Shown here: positions 1-6,682 of the stretch, in pieces
Numbering within the stretch: the stretch's first letter is position 1
Layout: every line of letters begins with the position of its first letter
NCBI RefSeq assembly: GCF_015711645.1
Contig: NZ_JABTEX010000003.1
Coordinates: 434,001-498,000, forward strand
Source of the DNA: Planomonospora sp. ID82291
GTDB taxonomy: Bacteria; Actinomycetota; Actinomycetes; Streptosporangiales; Streptosporangiaceae
DNA: 64,000 nucleotides
Direction: 5' to 3'
Position numbers and translations under genes: made by a program
The notes under the pieces: model-generated
Told to the model about the DNA's origin: nothing
The model's database searches: none
The model's input: the letters and a program-made list of their open reading frames with translations, nothing else

Positions 1-282
1 GCCGTGACCCGCGAGGTCCGCGAGGAGTACTCCGCCGACGTGCTCGGGCTGGAGCAGATCGGGGTCCGCAACGTCGTCCGGCGGGACCCGCCCTCCCACT
101 GGGTGGCGGTCGTCTTCGCGGTCCGCGTCGACCCCGCGGCCGTCGCGATCGGCGAGCCGCACAAGTTCGACGAACTCGGCTGGTTCGCCCCGGACGCCCT
201 GCCCGGCCCGCTCCATTCGCAGCTCCCCGAGACCCTCGCGCTCTTCCGCGCCCCACGGTCCCGCCCGGCGACGGCCTCCTGA
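1..282 (+). CDS. Nudix hydrolase, 5'-truncated by window edge
   Basis: The reading frame is open from the first base, so the N-terminus lies outside the window. The first visible residues, TREVREEYSADVLG, match the second half of a Nudix box (REx2EEx2); the helix carries the metal-binding glutamates. Nudix enzymes hydrolyse a nucleoside diphosphate linked to another group; the substrate cannot be told from this fragment. The remaining part, about 80 residues, contains the expected FDELGWF segment that follows the Nudix helix in many MutT-like proteins. It ends in a short Ala/Pro/Arg tail. The family call is fairly safe; the substrate is unknown. Confidence 0.75.
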   Translation, partial: AVTREVREEYSADVLGLEQIGVRNVVRRDPPSHWVAVVFAVRVDPAAVAIGEPHKFDELGWFAPDALPGPLHSQLPETLALFRAPRSRPATAS

Positions 283-415
283 CCCGGCGGTCCGCCCCGG
301 AGCCCGCCGTCCTGAGGACCGGATGCGGCACCGGCTCCGCCCGGAGAAGTCCTGGTCGAGCACCAGGCTCTCGCCCTGGGCCGCCGCCTCGCTGCGGGGC
401 GGGTTACCATCGCGC

Positions 416-1279
416 ATGGTCTCCACCCCCCGCCTGCTGGCCGTCAGCGACCTCCACGTGCGCCATCCCGAGAACCGCAGGATCGTCGAGCGCCTGCAGC
501 CGGAGACCGACGGAGACTGGCTGCTCGTCGCCGGTGACGTGGGCGAGATCATGGCCGATGTCGAGTGGGCGCTGCGCCTGCTCGGTGAGCGCTTCGCCAC
601 GGTGGTGTGGGCTCCGGGCAACCACGAGCTGTGGACGCCGCCCGAGGATCCGGTGCGGCTGCGCGGCGAGGCGCGTTACCGGTATCTCGTGGAGATGTGC
701 CGCGACCTCGGCGTGACCACTCCTGAGGACCCGTACCCGGTGTGGCGGGGGGAGGGTGGCCCGGTCACCGTCGCCCCGCTGTTCCTCCTGTACGACTACA
801 CCTTCCGGCCGTACGGCGCCGCCACCGCGGAGGAGGCGATGGACCGGGCCCTGGAGGCGGGGGTGGTGTGCACCGACGAGGTGCTGCTGCACCCCGATCC
901 GTATCCCAGCAGGCAGGCCTGGTGCGCCGCCCGCGTCGCCGAGACCGAGCGGCGGCTGGCCGGCCGCGATCCGGCGCTGCCCACCGTGCTGGTCAACCAC
1001 TACCCGCTGGTGCGCGAGCCGACCCGGGTGCTGCGGTACCCGGAGTTCGCCCTGTGGTGCGGCACCGAGCGCACCGCCGACTGGCACCTCAGGTTCGACG
1101 CCGCCGCCGTGGTCTACGGTCACCTGCACATCCCCCGCAGCACCCGCTACGACGGGGTGCCGTTCGAGGAGGTGTCCGTCGGCTATCCCCGTGAGTGGAG
1201 CCGCCGCGCGGGACCGCCGCCGCGTCCCCGGGCCGTCCTACCCGCGCGCACGGCGCCCTCTTCCGAGGACGGCGGGTGA
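416..1279 (+). CDS. calcineurin-like metallophosphoesterase
   Basis: A 287-residue protein with the complete metallophosphoesterase signature: D12-x-H14 (SDLHV), G40-D41 (AGDVG), G68-N69-H70-E71 (GNHE), then NHYPL and VYGHLHIP. These residues hold the two-metal centre that cleaves phosphoester bonds. There is no signal peptide, so it should be cytoplasmic. I chose the ATG at 416 because the conserved domain starts seven residues later; the open frame upstream to 323 has no family-like residues. In other actinomycetes such genes often sit beside a phosphopantetheinyl transferase, but none is seen here. The physiological substrate is unknown. Confidence 0.85.
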   Translation: MVSTPRLLAVSDLHVRHPENRRIVERLQPETDGDWLLVAGDVGEIMADVEWALRLLGERFATVVWAPGNHELWTPPEDPVRLRGEARYRYLVEMCRDLGVTTPEDPYPVWRGEGGPVTVAPLFLLYDYTFRPYGAATAEEAMDRALEAGVVCTDEVLLHPDPYPSRQAWCAARVAETERRLAGRDPALPTVLVNHYPLVREPTRVLRYPEFALWCGTERTADWHLRFDAAAVVYGHLHIPRSTRYDGVPFEEVSVGYPREWSRRAGPPPRPRAVLPARTAPSSEDGG

Positions 1280-1312
1280 TCGGGGCGCGGGCGGCGGGTT
1301 CCCGGCGGCGTC

Positions 1313-2602
1313 CTACGCCGGCGCCGGACCGCCCTCCGGCTCACCCGCCCCCGGTCCGCTCGTCTCCGGCGCCGGACCGCCCGCCGGCTCACCCGCCCCC
1401 GGTCCGCTCGTCCCCTGCGCCGGACCGCCCTCCGGCTCACCCGCCCCCGGTCCGCTCGTCCCCTGCGCCGGACCGCCCTCCGGCTCACCCGCCCCCTGCG
1501 CCGGACCGCCCTCCGGCTCATCCGCCCCCTGCGCCCGGCCCGGTTCGCCGAGCTGCTCACGCAGGTACTTCCAGACCACGGCGATCAACGCGGCCGCCGG
1601 CACCGCCAGCAGGCTGCCGACGATGCCCGCCAGACTGCCGCCCAGCGTGACCGCGAGCAGGACCACCGCCGCATGCAGGCCCAGACCGTGGCTCTGCACC
1701 ATGGGCTGGAAGACGTTGCCCTCGAGCTGCTGCACCACGACGATGATGATCAGCACGATGAGCGCGTCGGTCGGGCCGTTCGACACCAGGGCGATGAGCA
1801 CGGCCACGAACCCGGCGAAGAGGGCGCCGACGATCGGCACGAACGCCGCGACGAACGTCAGCACGGCCAGCGGGAGCACCAGCGGGACGCCGACGATCCA
1901 CAGCCCCAGCCCGATGAAGACGGCGTCCAGCAGGCCGACGAAGGCCTGGGAGCGGACGAACGCCCCCAGGGTGTCCCAGCCGCGCGCGGCGACGGCCGGG
2001 ATGTCGACCGCGAGCCGGCCGGGCAGCTGGCGGGAGAGCCACGGCAGGAACCGGGGGCCGTCCTTCAGGAAGAAGAACATCAGGAAGAGGGCCAGCACCG
2101 TGGTGACGAGGCCGTTGAGCACCGTGCCCACGCCGGTGACGGCGGCGTTGACGATGCCGCCGACGCTGCCCTGGATGCGGGTCGCGGCCGTGTCGAGCCC
2201 CTGGGCGAACTGGGCGTCGCCGATGTTCAGCGGCGGACCGGCGGCCCATTTCCGCAGCTGCTGGATGCCGTCGACCACACCGGCGGTGAGCTCGCCGGAC
2301 TGGGACGCGACCGGTACGGCGATCAGCACCACGATGCCCGCCGCCACGATGAGGAACAGGACGGTCACCACCGATGCGGCCAGGGCCGGGGGCCACCCGC
2401 GCCGGCGCAGGAAGCGGGTGGGCGGCCAGGTCAGCGTGGTCAGCAGCAGTGCGACGAGCACCGGCCACGTGACCGACCACATCTGGCCCAGCGCCCACAG
2501 CACCACGGCGGTCATCAGCAGGACCAGGAGCAGTTCCAGGGAGATGCGGGCTGAGGAACGCAGTGCCGCTCGGGTCTTCGTGGAACTCAGCGTGGCAGGC
2601 AT
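1313..2602 (-). CDS. AI-2E family transporter with repeat tail
   Basis: A 429-residue multi-pass membrane protein. Hydrophobic segments are arranged as in the AI-2E/PerM family (PF01594): two near the N-terminus, one near residue 80, a long soluble region around 110-160, then a cluster of four or five from about 160 to 345. The FFFLKDG segment in the first C-terminal helix is typical. Members have been linked to autoinducer or peptide export and to ion transport; the substrate here is unknown. From about residue 355 the protein leaves the family and becomes a 16-residue Gly/Pro/Glu repeat (unit GAGEPEGGPAQGTSGP), which is probably an unstructured cytoplasmic tail. It is convergent with the metallophosphoesterase gene. 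Confidence 0.85.
   Translation of the reverse strand: MPATLSSTKTRAALRSSARISLELLLVLLMTAVVLWALGQMWSVTWPVLVALLLTTLTWPPTRFLRRRGWPPALAASVVTVLFLIVAAGIVVLIAVPVASQSGELTAGVVDGIQQLRKWAAGPPLNIGDAQFAQGLDTAATRIQGSVGGIVNAAVTGVGTVLNGLVTTVLALFLMFFFLKDGPRFLPWLSRQLPGRLAVDIPAVAARGWDTLGAFVRSQAFVGLLDAVFIGLGLWIVGVPLVLPLAVLTFVAAFVPIVGALFAGFVAVLIALVSNGPTDALIVLIIIVVVQQLEGNVFQPMVQSHGLGLHAAVVLLAVTLGGSLAGIVGSLLAVPAAALIAVVWKYLREQLGEPGRAQGADEPEGGPAQGAGEPEGGPAQGTSGPGAGEPEGGPAQGTSGPGAGEPAGGPAPETSGPGAGEPEGGPAPA
1318..1535. repeat. in-frame tandem repeat (48-nt and 27-nt units)
   Basis: About three 48-nt units followed by shorter 27-nt units encode the C-terminal tail of the AI-2E-family protein on the minus strand. Unit lengths are multiples of three, so copy-number changes keep the frame. 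A few substitutions separate the copies. Confidence 0.85.
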
Positions 2603-2746
2603 GGGATCACCCTAGTGCGCCCGGCGATCGGCCCGGCGGCCTCGGATCGGCGGCCGGGCGGGGATCGGCCGAGGCCCCGTCGGTGTCCGGGCGGGGGCGT
2701 CCGGGCAGGGGTGTCCGGAATGCGCTCACCGGCTACCTGGATGCGG

Positions 2747-2790
2747 GCCTTCACCTCCGGCCTTCAGGCCGGAGGTGAAGGCCCGCGCGG
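2747..2790. repeat. long perfect hairpin at left end of TnpB element 1
   Basis: Two 20-nt arms (2747-2766 and 2771-2790) are exact reverse complements around a TTCA loop. The inner part, CCTCCGGCC-TTCA-GGCCGGAGG, resembles the TTCA-loop hairpins at the ends of the second TnpB element (58658-58677 and 60095-60114). It fits the subterminal palindromes that IS200/IS605 elements use as ends. The arms run past the TTCAC that I take as the insertion motif, so the exact left boundary is uncertain. Confidence 0.7.
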
Positions 2791-2799
2791 GAGCGCCCG

Positions 2800-2970
2800 C
2801 TAGGGCGCGGGCGTGCCCTGACCGGCCTGTTCTTGCTGCCCGGCCCACCAGGCGTAGGAGACGACGACGGCGCGGGGTTCGCCGTGGCGCTCCACGATGG
2901 TCGCTTCGCCGGTGAAGTGGGCGACGTCGATGCGGCGGCCCAGGTTGTCGCGGAGTTCTCGAACACTCAT
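2800..2970 (-). CDS. Phd/YefM-like small DNA-binding protein
   Basis: A 56-residue protein starting MSVRELRDNLGRRIDVAHF. This is the N-terminal Phd/YefM antitoxin pattern (short strand, helix, then a strand-turn of the type ATIVERHGEPRAVVVSY), which binds DNA as a dimer and normally represses its own promoter. The longer C-terminal toxin-binding part is almost absent and no toxin gene is adjacent. It diverges from tnpB with only 36 bp between the starts, and a 15-nt palindrome lies in that gap. An in-frame GTG at 2982 (adding VTER) is an alternative start. I infer a role as repressor of tnpB or of the element; this is untested. Confidence 0.65.
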   Translation of the reverse strand: MSVRELRDNLGRRIDVAHFTGEATIVERHGEPRAVVVSYAWWAGQQEQAGQGTPAP

Positions 2971-2972
2971 AC

Positions 2973-2998
2973 GTTCCGTCACGGAACCAATGGTACTA
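2973..2998. promoter_or_regulatory. divergent promoter/operator of element 1
   Basis: The 15-nt palindrome GTTCCGTCACGGAAC (2973-2987) lies between the antitoxin-like gene and tnpB. A -10-like TACTAT (2993-2998) sits eight bases before the tnpB GTG, so tnpB mRNA may be leaderless. A protein bound to the palindrome would cover the promoter. Seen: palindrome and hexamer. Inferred: their function. Confidence 0.5.
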
Positions 2999-3006
2999 TC
3001 GGCACC

Positions 3007-4203
3007 GTGCAGCTTCGATACCAGTACCGCCTCTACCCGACGCCCGCCCAGCGCCACGCGCTGGCGCGCGCGTTCGGGTGCGCGCGGACGGTGTACAACG
3101 ACGCCCTGCGCGCCCGGCAGGACGCCCGCGAACAGGGACTGCCGTACGTCTCGGACGGGGACCTGTCGAAGCGGCTCATCACGGCGGCGAAGCAGACGCC
3201 GCAACGCTCCTGGCTGGGCGAGGTCTCCGCCGTAGTGCTCCAGCAGGCGCTGGCCGATCTGAACACCGCCTACCGCAACTTCTTCGCCTCGGTCACGGGC
3301 AAGCGGAAGGGGCCGAAGGTCGCCGCGCCCCGGTTCCGCTCCAAGAGGGACAACCGGCAGGCCATCCGCTTCACGAAGAACGCGCGCTTCCAGGTCACGG
3401 CGGGCGGGAGGCTGCGCCTGCCGAAGATCGGGGACGTTGCGGTGCGCTGGTCACGATCCCTGCCCTCGGAGCCGTCATCGGTGACGGTCATCAAGGACGC
3501 GGCCGGGCGGTACTTCGCGAGCTTCGTCGTGGAGGTCGGCGAGGAGCCGCTGCCCGAGACGGCCGCCGAGGTCGGGATCGATCTGGGGCTGACGCATTTC
3601 GCGGTGACCTCGGACGGCCGGAAGATCGGCAATCCCCGGTTCCTGCGCCGGGCGGCGAAGAAGCTCCGCAAAGCCCAGCAGGTCCTCAGCCGGAAGGCGA
3701 AGGGGTCGAACAACCGCAAGAAGGCCGTCGTCAAGGTCGCCAAGGCTCACGCGAAGGTGGCCGATGCGCGCCGGGACTTCACGCACCAGCTGTCCACGCA
3801 GATCATCCGCGAGAACCAAGCGGTGTATGTGGAGGACCTGTGTGTGACGGGCCTGGCCCGCACGAAGCTGGCCAAGAGCATCCATGATGCGGGCTGGTCG
3901 CAGTTCGTCGGCATGCTCGCCTACAAGGCCGCCCGTCATGGGCGGCATCTCGGCAGAATCGACCGGTGGTTCCCCTCCTCGAAGATGTGCGGGGCCTGCG
4001 GGACGCTCGCCGAATCCATGCCGCTCAACGTCCGGTCGTGGGCCTGCCCGTGCGGGGCCGTCCACGACCGGGACGTCAACGCGGCGAGAAACATCCTGGC
4101 CGCCGGGCGGGCGGACAGGCTAAACGCCTGTGGAGACCAGGTGAGACCACCGCTCGCGGTGGCGCAGGTCGGCGAAGCAGGAAGCCTCAGAGGTGCCGCA
4201 TGA
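3007..4203 (+). CDS. tnpB: RNA-guided endonuclease TnpB (IS605 OrfB family)
   Basis: A 398-residue TnpB with a complete RuvC triad: D192 in VGIDLGLT, E276 in VYVEDL and D356 in HDRDVNAA. The zinc finger has C328, C331, C347 and C349. The N-terminus (QLRYQYRLYPTPAQRHAL) is the usual OrfB helical domain. TnpB nucleases use an RNA copied from the element's right end to cut DNA next to the insertion motif, and so help the element persist. The GTG at 3007 is chosen because conserved sequence starts at once and a -10-like hexamer lies eight bases upstream. The last 25 codons (from LNACGDQV) overlap the presumed guide-RNA scaffold. No frameshift is seen, so it may be active. Confidence 0.9.
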   Translation: MQLRYQYRLYPTPAQRHALARAFGCARTVYNDALRARQDAREQGLPYVSDGDLSKRLITAAKQTPQRSWLGEVSAVVLQQALADLNTAYRNFFASVTGKRKGPKVAAPRFRSKRDNRQAIRFTKNARFQVTAGGRLRLPKIGDVAVRWSRSLPSEPSSVTVIKDAAGRYFASFVVEVGEEPLPETAAEVGIDLGLTHFAVTSDGRKIGNPRFLRRAAKKLRKAQQVLSRKAKGSNNRKKAVVKVAKAHAKVADARRDFTHQLSTQIIRENQAVYVEDLCVTGLARTKLAKSIHDAGWSQFVGMLAYKAARHGRHLGRIDRWFPSSKMCGACGTLAESMPLNVRSWACPCGAVHDRDVNAARNILAAGRADRLNACGDQVRPPLAVAQVGEAGSLRGAA

Positions 4204-4250
4204 CGCGGCACGGGCTGTATCCCCCGCCTTCAGGCCGGGGAGCGCGTCAA
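4100..4250 (+). ncRNA. presumed omega/reRNA scaffold of element 1
   Basis: In TnpB systems the guide RNA comes from the 3' end of tnpB and the right end of the element. Here the region holds an AACGCCTGTGGAGACCAGGT segment, a CCACCGC-TC-GCGGTGG hairpin, and a terminal hairpin with TTCA loop (4221-4228 / 4233-4240, one mismatch). The guide would be the first bases of the flank, from 4251 (TCGAAGGGGGACGGG). The 5' end of the RNA is not visible from sequence. Confidence 0.5.
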
Positions 4251-4867
4251 TCGAAGGGGGACGGGTCCCCGGTGCCCCGGCGCAGGATCTCCGGCTCGCC
4301 CTGCGAGAGGTCCACGACCGTCGTCGGGGTGGCGCCGCACTCCCCTGAGTCGATGACGGCGTCCACCGCATGGTCGAGCCTCTCCTTGATCTCCCAGCCC
4401 TGGGTCAGGGACTCGGTCTCGTCGGGCAGCAGCAGGGTGCTCGACACCAGCGGCTCGCCCAGCTCGGCCAGCAGCGCCTGCACGACGACGTGGTCGGGGA
4501 TCCGGACGCCGACCGTCTTCTTCCTGGGGTGCAGCAACCGCCGCGGCACCTCCTTGGTGCCGGGCAGGATGAACGTGTAGCCGCCCGGGGTCGCCGCCTT
4601 GACCGAGCGGAACTGCGCGTTGCTCACGTGCACGAACTGGCCGAACTGGGCGAAGTCCTTGCACACGAGGGTGAAGTGATGGTCGCCGCCGAGGTTGCGG
4701 ATCTCCCTGATCCGGTCGATCCCGTCCTTGTTGCCCAACCGGCATCCCAGCGCGTAGCCGGAGTCCGTCGGGTACGCGATCAGCCCGTCCGCCCGTAGGA
4801 GATCGGCCACCTGGCCGATCAGCCGGGGCTGCGGACTGTCCGGATGCACGTCGAAGTATTTCGCCAC
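4247..4867 (-). CDS. YciO-like member of the Sua5/YrdC/YciO family
   Basis: A 206-residue protein with the YrdC fold signature: LLRADGLIAYPTDSGYALGC near residue 30, then KDGIDRIREIR and a long RIPDHVVVQALL stretch. The family includes the enzyme that makes threonylcarbamoyl-AMP for the t6A modification of tRNA. The pattern here is closer to YciO, a paralogue whose role is less clear. The start at 4867 is directly followed by the conserved MAKYFDVHPDSPQPR. The stop codon and the last base of the final Asp codon come from TnpB element 1. Removing the element, assuming TTCAC as insertion motif, would make the end PFE-stop instead of PFD-stop, so function is probably kept. Confidence 0.8.
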   Translation of the reverse strand: MAKYFDVHPDSPQPRLIGQVADLLRADGLIAYPTDSGYALGCRLGNKDGIDRIREIRNLGGDHHFTLVCKDFAQFGQFVHVSNAQFRSVKAATPGGYTFILPGTKEVPRRLLHPRKKTVGVRIPDHVVVQALLAELGEPLVSSTLLLPDETESLTQGWEIKERLDHAVDAVIDSGECGATPTTVVDLSQGEPEILRRGTGDPSPFD

Positions 4868-4986
4868 ACTCCAGAGCTTAGAGAGGATTGCGCACGCAAT
4901 CGCCCGGACCGGCGCCCGGACCGGTCGGCTCCCCTCCCGAGCCGACCGGCCTCCCCCTTCCCGCCCGCCCCTGCCCGCTCCCGTGA

Positions 4987-5016
4987 GAGGGCGAGGGCGA
5001 GGGCGAGGGCGAGGGC
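4987..5016. repeat. GAGGGC hexamer, five copies
   Basis: Five exact GAGGGC units lie in the non-coding stretch ahead of the GH16 gene. No role is evident. Confidence 0.8.
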
Positions 5017-5037
5017 GACAGAAAGTCGATCGACTGG

Positions 5038-5049
5038 GAGAGCGCTCTC
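5038..5049. promoter_or_regulatory. LacI-type operator-like palindrome upstream of GH16
   Basis: GAGAGCGCTCTC is a perfect 12-nt palindrome with a central GCGC, as in the TGGGAGCGCTCCCA operators of CebR/CelR-type LacI repressors in actinomycetes. A TTGACC (5069-5074) that could be a -35 element follows 19 bases later. I infer sugar-dependent repression of the glucanase; the repressor gene is not in the window. Confidence 0.55.
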
Positions 5050-5167
5050 TAAATTTTTACCGCACCTGTTGACCGGAATTAACGTTCGCGCAACAGTGGC
5101 ATTAATCGGTCTTCTTGCTGCAGCGACGATCGACCGCCCCTCATCCGCCCCCCGAGAGAGGCCTCGA

Positions 5168-6559
5168 ATGAACCGTGTCCGCACGAGAAATCGCTCTCTG
5201 AGATGGATCCCGATCATCATCGCCGCGTTGGCGCTGCCGATGGCCGCCGTCGCCGCCAACGCCGCGGTCCCCTCCACCCCCTCCGGCTGGTCCCTGGTCT
5301 GGAGCGACGACTTCACCGGCGGCGCCGGATCCCTCCCCTCCTCCGCCGACTGGATCGTCGACACCGGCCACGCCTACCCCGGCGGCCCCGGCAACTGGGG
5401 CACCGGCGAGATCCAGCGCTACACCTCCGACCCCGCCAACCTGAGCCTGGACGGCGGCGGGAACCTGCGCATCACCCCGATCAAGAACGGGAGCGAGTGG
5501 ACGTCGGGCCGCATCGAGACCCGGCGCGCCGACTTCAAGCCCGCCGACGGCCGCATCCTGCGCATCGAGAGCCGGATCCGGATGCCCGACGTCACCGGTG
5601 AGGCCGCACTGGGCTACTGGCCCGCCTTCTGGGCGCTGGGCGCCCCGTACCGCGGCGACTACTGGAACTGGCCCGCCATCGGCGAGTTCGACATCATGGA
5701 GAACGTCAACGGGATCGACTCCGTCTGGGCCGTGCTCCACTGCGGGGTGAACCCCGGAGGTCCCTGCAACGAGACCACCGGCCTGGGCGCCAGCCGTCCC
5801 TGCCCGGGGACGTCCTGCCAGTCGGCGTTCCACACCTACCGCTTCGAGTGGGACCGCTCCGTCTCCCCCGACCAGCTGCGCTGGTACGTCGACGGACAGC
5901 AGTTCCACAGCATCAGCCAGAACCGGTTCGACGCCGCGACCTGGAACGCCATGACCTCCCACCAGGGATACTTCCTGCTGCTCAACGTGGCCATGGGCGG
6001 GGCGTTCCCCAACGCGCTGGGCGGGTCGACCCCGACCGCGGCCACGGTCTCCGGCCGGTCGATGCTCGTCGACTACGTGGCCGTCTGGCAGAGCGGCTCC
6101 GGGTCCGAGCCCACCCCGACGGTCACGCCCACCGGCGACCCCGGCGGGGTGGACGCCCGCTCGACCATCCAGGCCGAGGCCCACCAGGCGCAGTCCGGCA
6201 CCCTGGTGGAGTCCACCACCGACTCCGGCGGCGGGCGGAACGTCGGCGGGATCGGCAACGGCGACTGGCTGCGCTTCGACGACGTGCGGTTCGGGAGCAC
6301 GGCGGCCACCCAGTTCCGGGCCCGCGTCGCCTCCGGGGCGGCGGGCGGGGTCAGCGGACTGGTCCAGGTGCGCCTGGGCAGTCCGACCGCCGCGCCGATC
6401 GGCGACTTCGCCATCGCCGGCACCGGCGGCTGGCAGAGCTGGCGCACCGTCCCGGCCAACATCACCCCGGTGACCGGGACCCATACGGTCTACGTCACCT
6501 TCAGCAGCGGGCAGCCCGCCGACTTCGTCAACCTCAACTGGTTCTCGTTCGGCGACTGA
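5168..6559 (+). CDS. secreted GH16 endo-beta-1,3-glucanase with CBM6-like domain
   Basis: A 463-residue exported enzyme. Residues 1-32 form a signal peptide (basic N-terminus, hydrophobic core, cleavage probably after AANA). The GH16 domain follows to about 305, with the catalytic ExDxxE motif GEFDIMEN (E173 nucleophile, D175, E178 acid/base). A Pro/Thr linker (TPTVTPTGDP) joins a C-terminal beta-sandwich of about 130 residues that starts with IQAEAHQ and ends NWFSFGD, as in CBM6/CBM35 domains. Laminarinase-type beta-1,3-glucan cleavage is the likely activity. The ATG at 5168 is the only start that exposes the signal peptide. The palindrome at 5038-5049 suggests induction by glucan sugars. 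Confidence 0.88.
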   Translation: MNRVRTRNRSLRWIPIIIAALALPMAAVAANAAVPSTPSGWSLVWSDDFTGGAGSLPSSADWIVDTGHAYPGGPGNWGTGEIQRYTSDPANLSLDGGGNLRITPIKNGSEWTSGRIETRRADFKPADGRILRIESRIRMPDVTGEAALGYWPAFWALGAPYRGDYWNWPAIGEFDIMENVNGIDSVWAVLHCGVNPGGPCNETTGLGASRPCPGTSCQSAFHTYRFEWDRSVSPDQLRWYVDGQQFHSISQNRFDAATWNAMTSHQGYFLLLNVAMGGAFPNALGGSTPTAATVSGRSMLVDYVAVWQSGSGSEPTPTVTPTGDPGGVDARSTIQAEAHQAQSGTLVESTTDSGGGRNVGGIGNGDWLRFDDVRFGSTAATQFRARVASGAAGGVSGLVQVRLGSPTAAPIGDFAIAGTGGWQSWRTVPANITPVTGTHTVYVTFSSGQPADFVNLNWFSFGD

Positions 6560-6682
6560 CCCGGGCGGGATCCCGGCCGGGTCGCGCCCGCGGTGTCCCC
6601 GCACCGCGCCCTCGGTGACCCGGCCGGTCCGGTCGCTCCCGAGGGCTCCGGCGGCCCCGGCCGCCCCGGCCGCCCGTACGGC

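Larger units (their letters stand above)
2755..4250 (+). mobile_element. IS605-like TnpB-only element 1
   Basis: A compact element with a hairpin left end, a divergent antitoxin-like gene (2800-2970), tnpB (3007-4203) and a right end with the hairpin at 4221-4240 followed by GAGCGCGTCAA. There is no tnpA, so it would need a transposase in trans or has lost mobility. The right boundary is placed after GTCAA by analogy with element 2, whose end is GAGGACGTCAA and whose empty site can be rebuilt. The left boundary is placed after TTCAC at 2750-2754. It lies at the very end of the yciO-like gene and supplies that gene's stop codon. Confidence 0.7.

Noticed and set aside
323-415. Upstream start for the metallophosphoesterase
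   Set aside because: The added 31 residues are not family-like; the ATG at 416 sits correctly before the first motif.
2833-3006. N-terminal extension of tnpB of element 1
   Set aside because: The frame is open upstream but overlaps the antitoxin-like gene on the other strand; conserved TnpB sequence starts at 3007.
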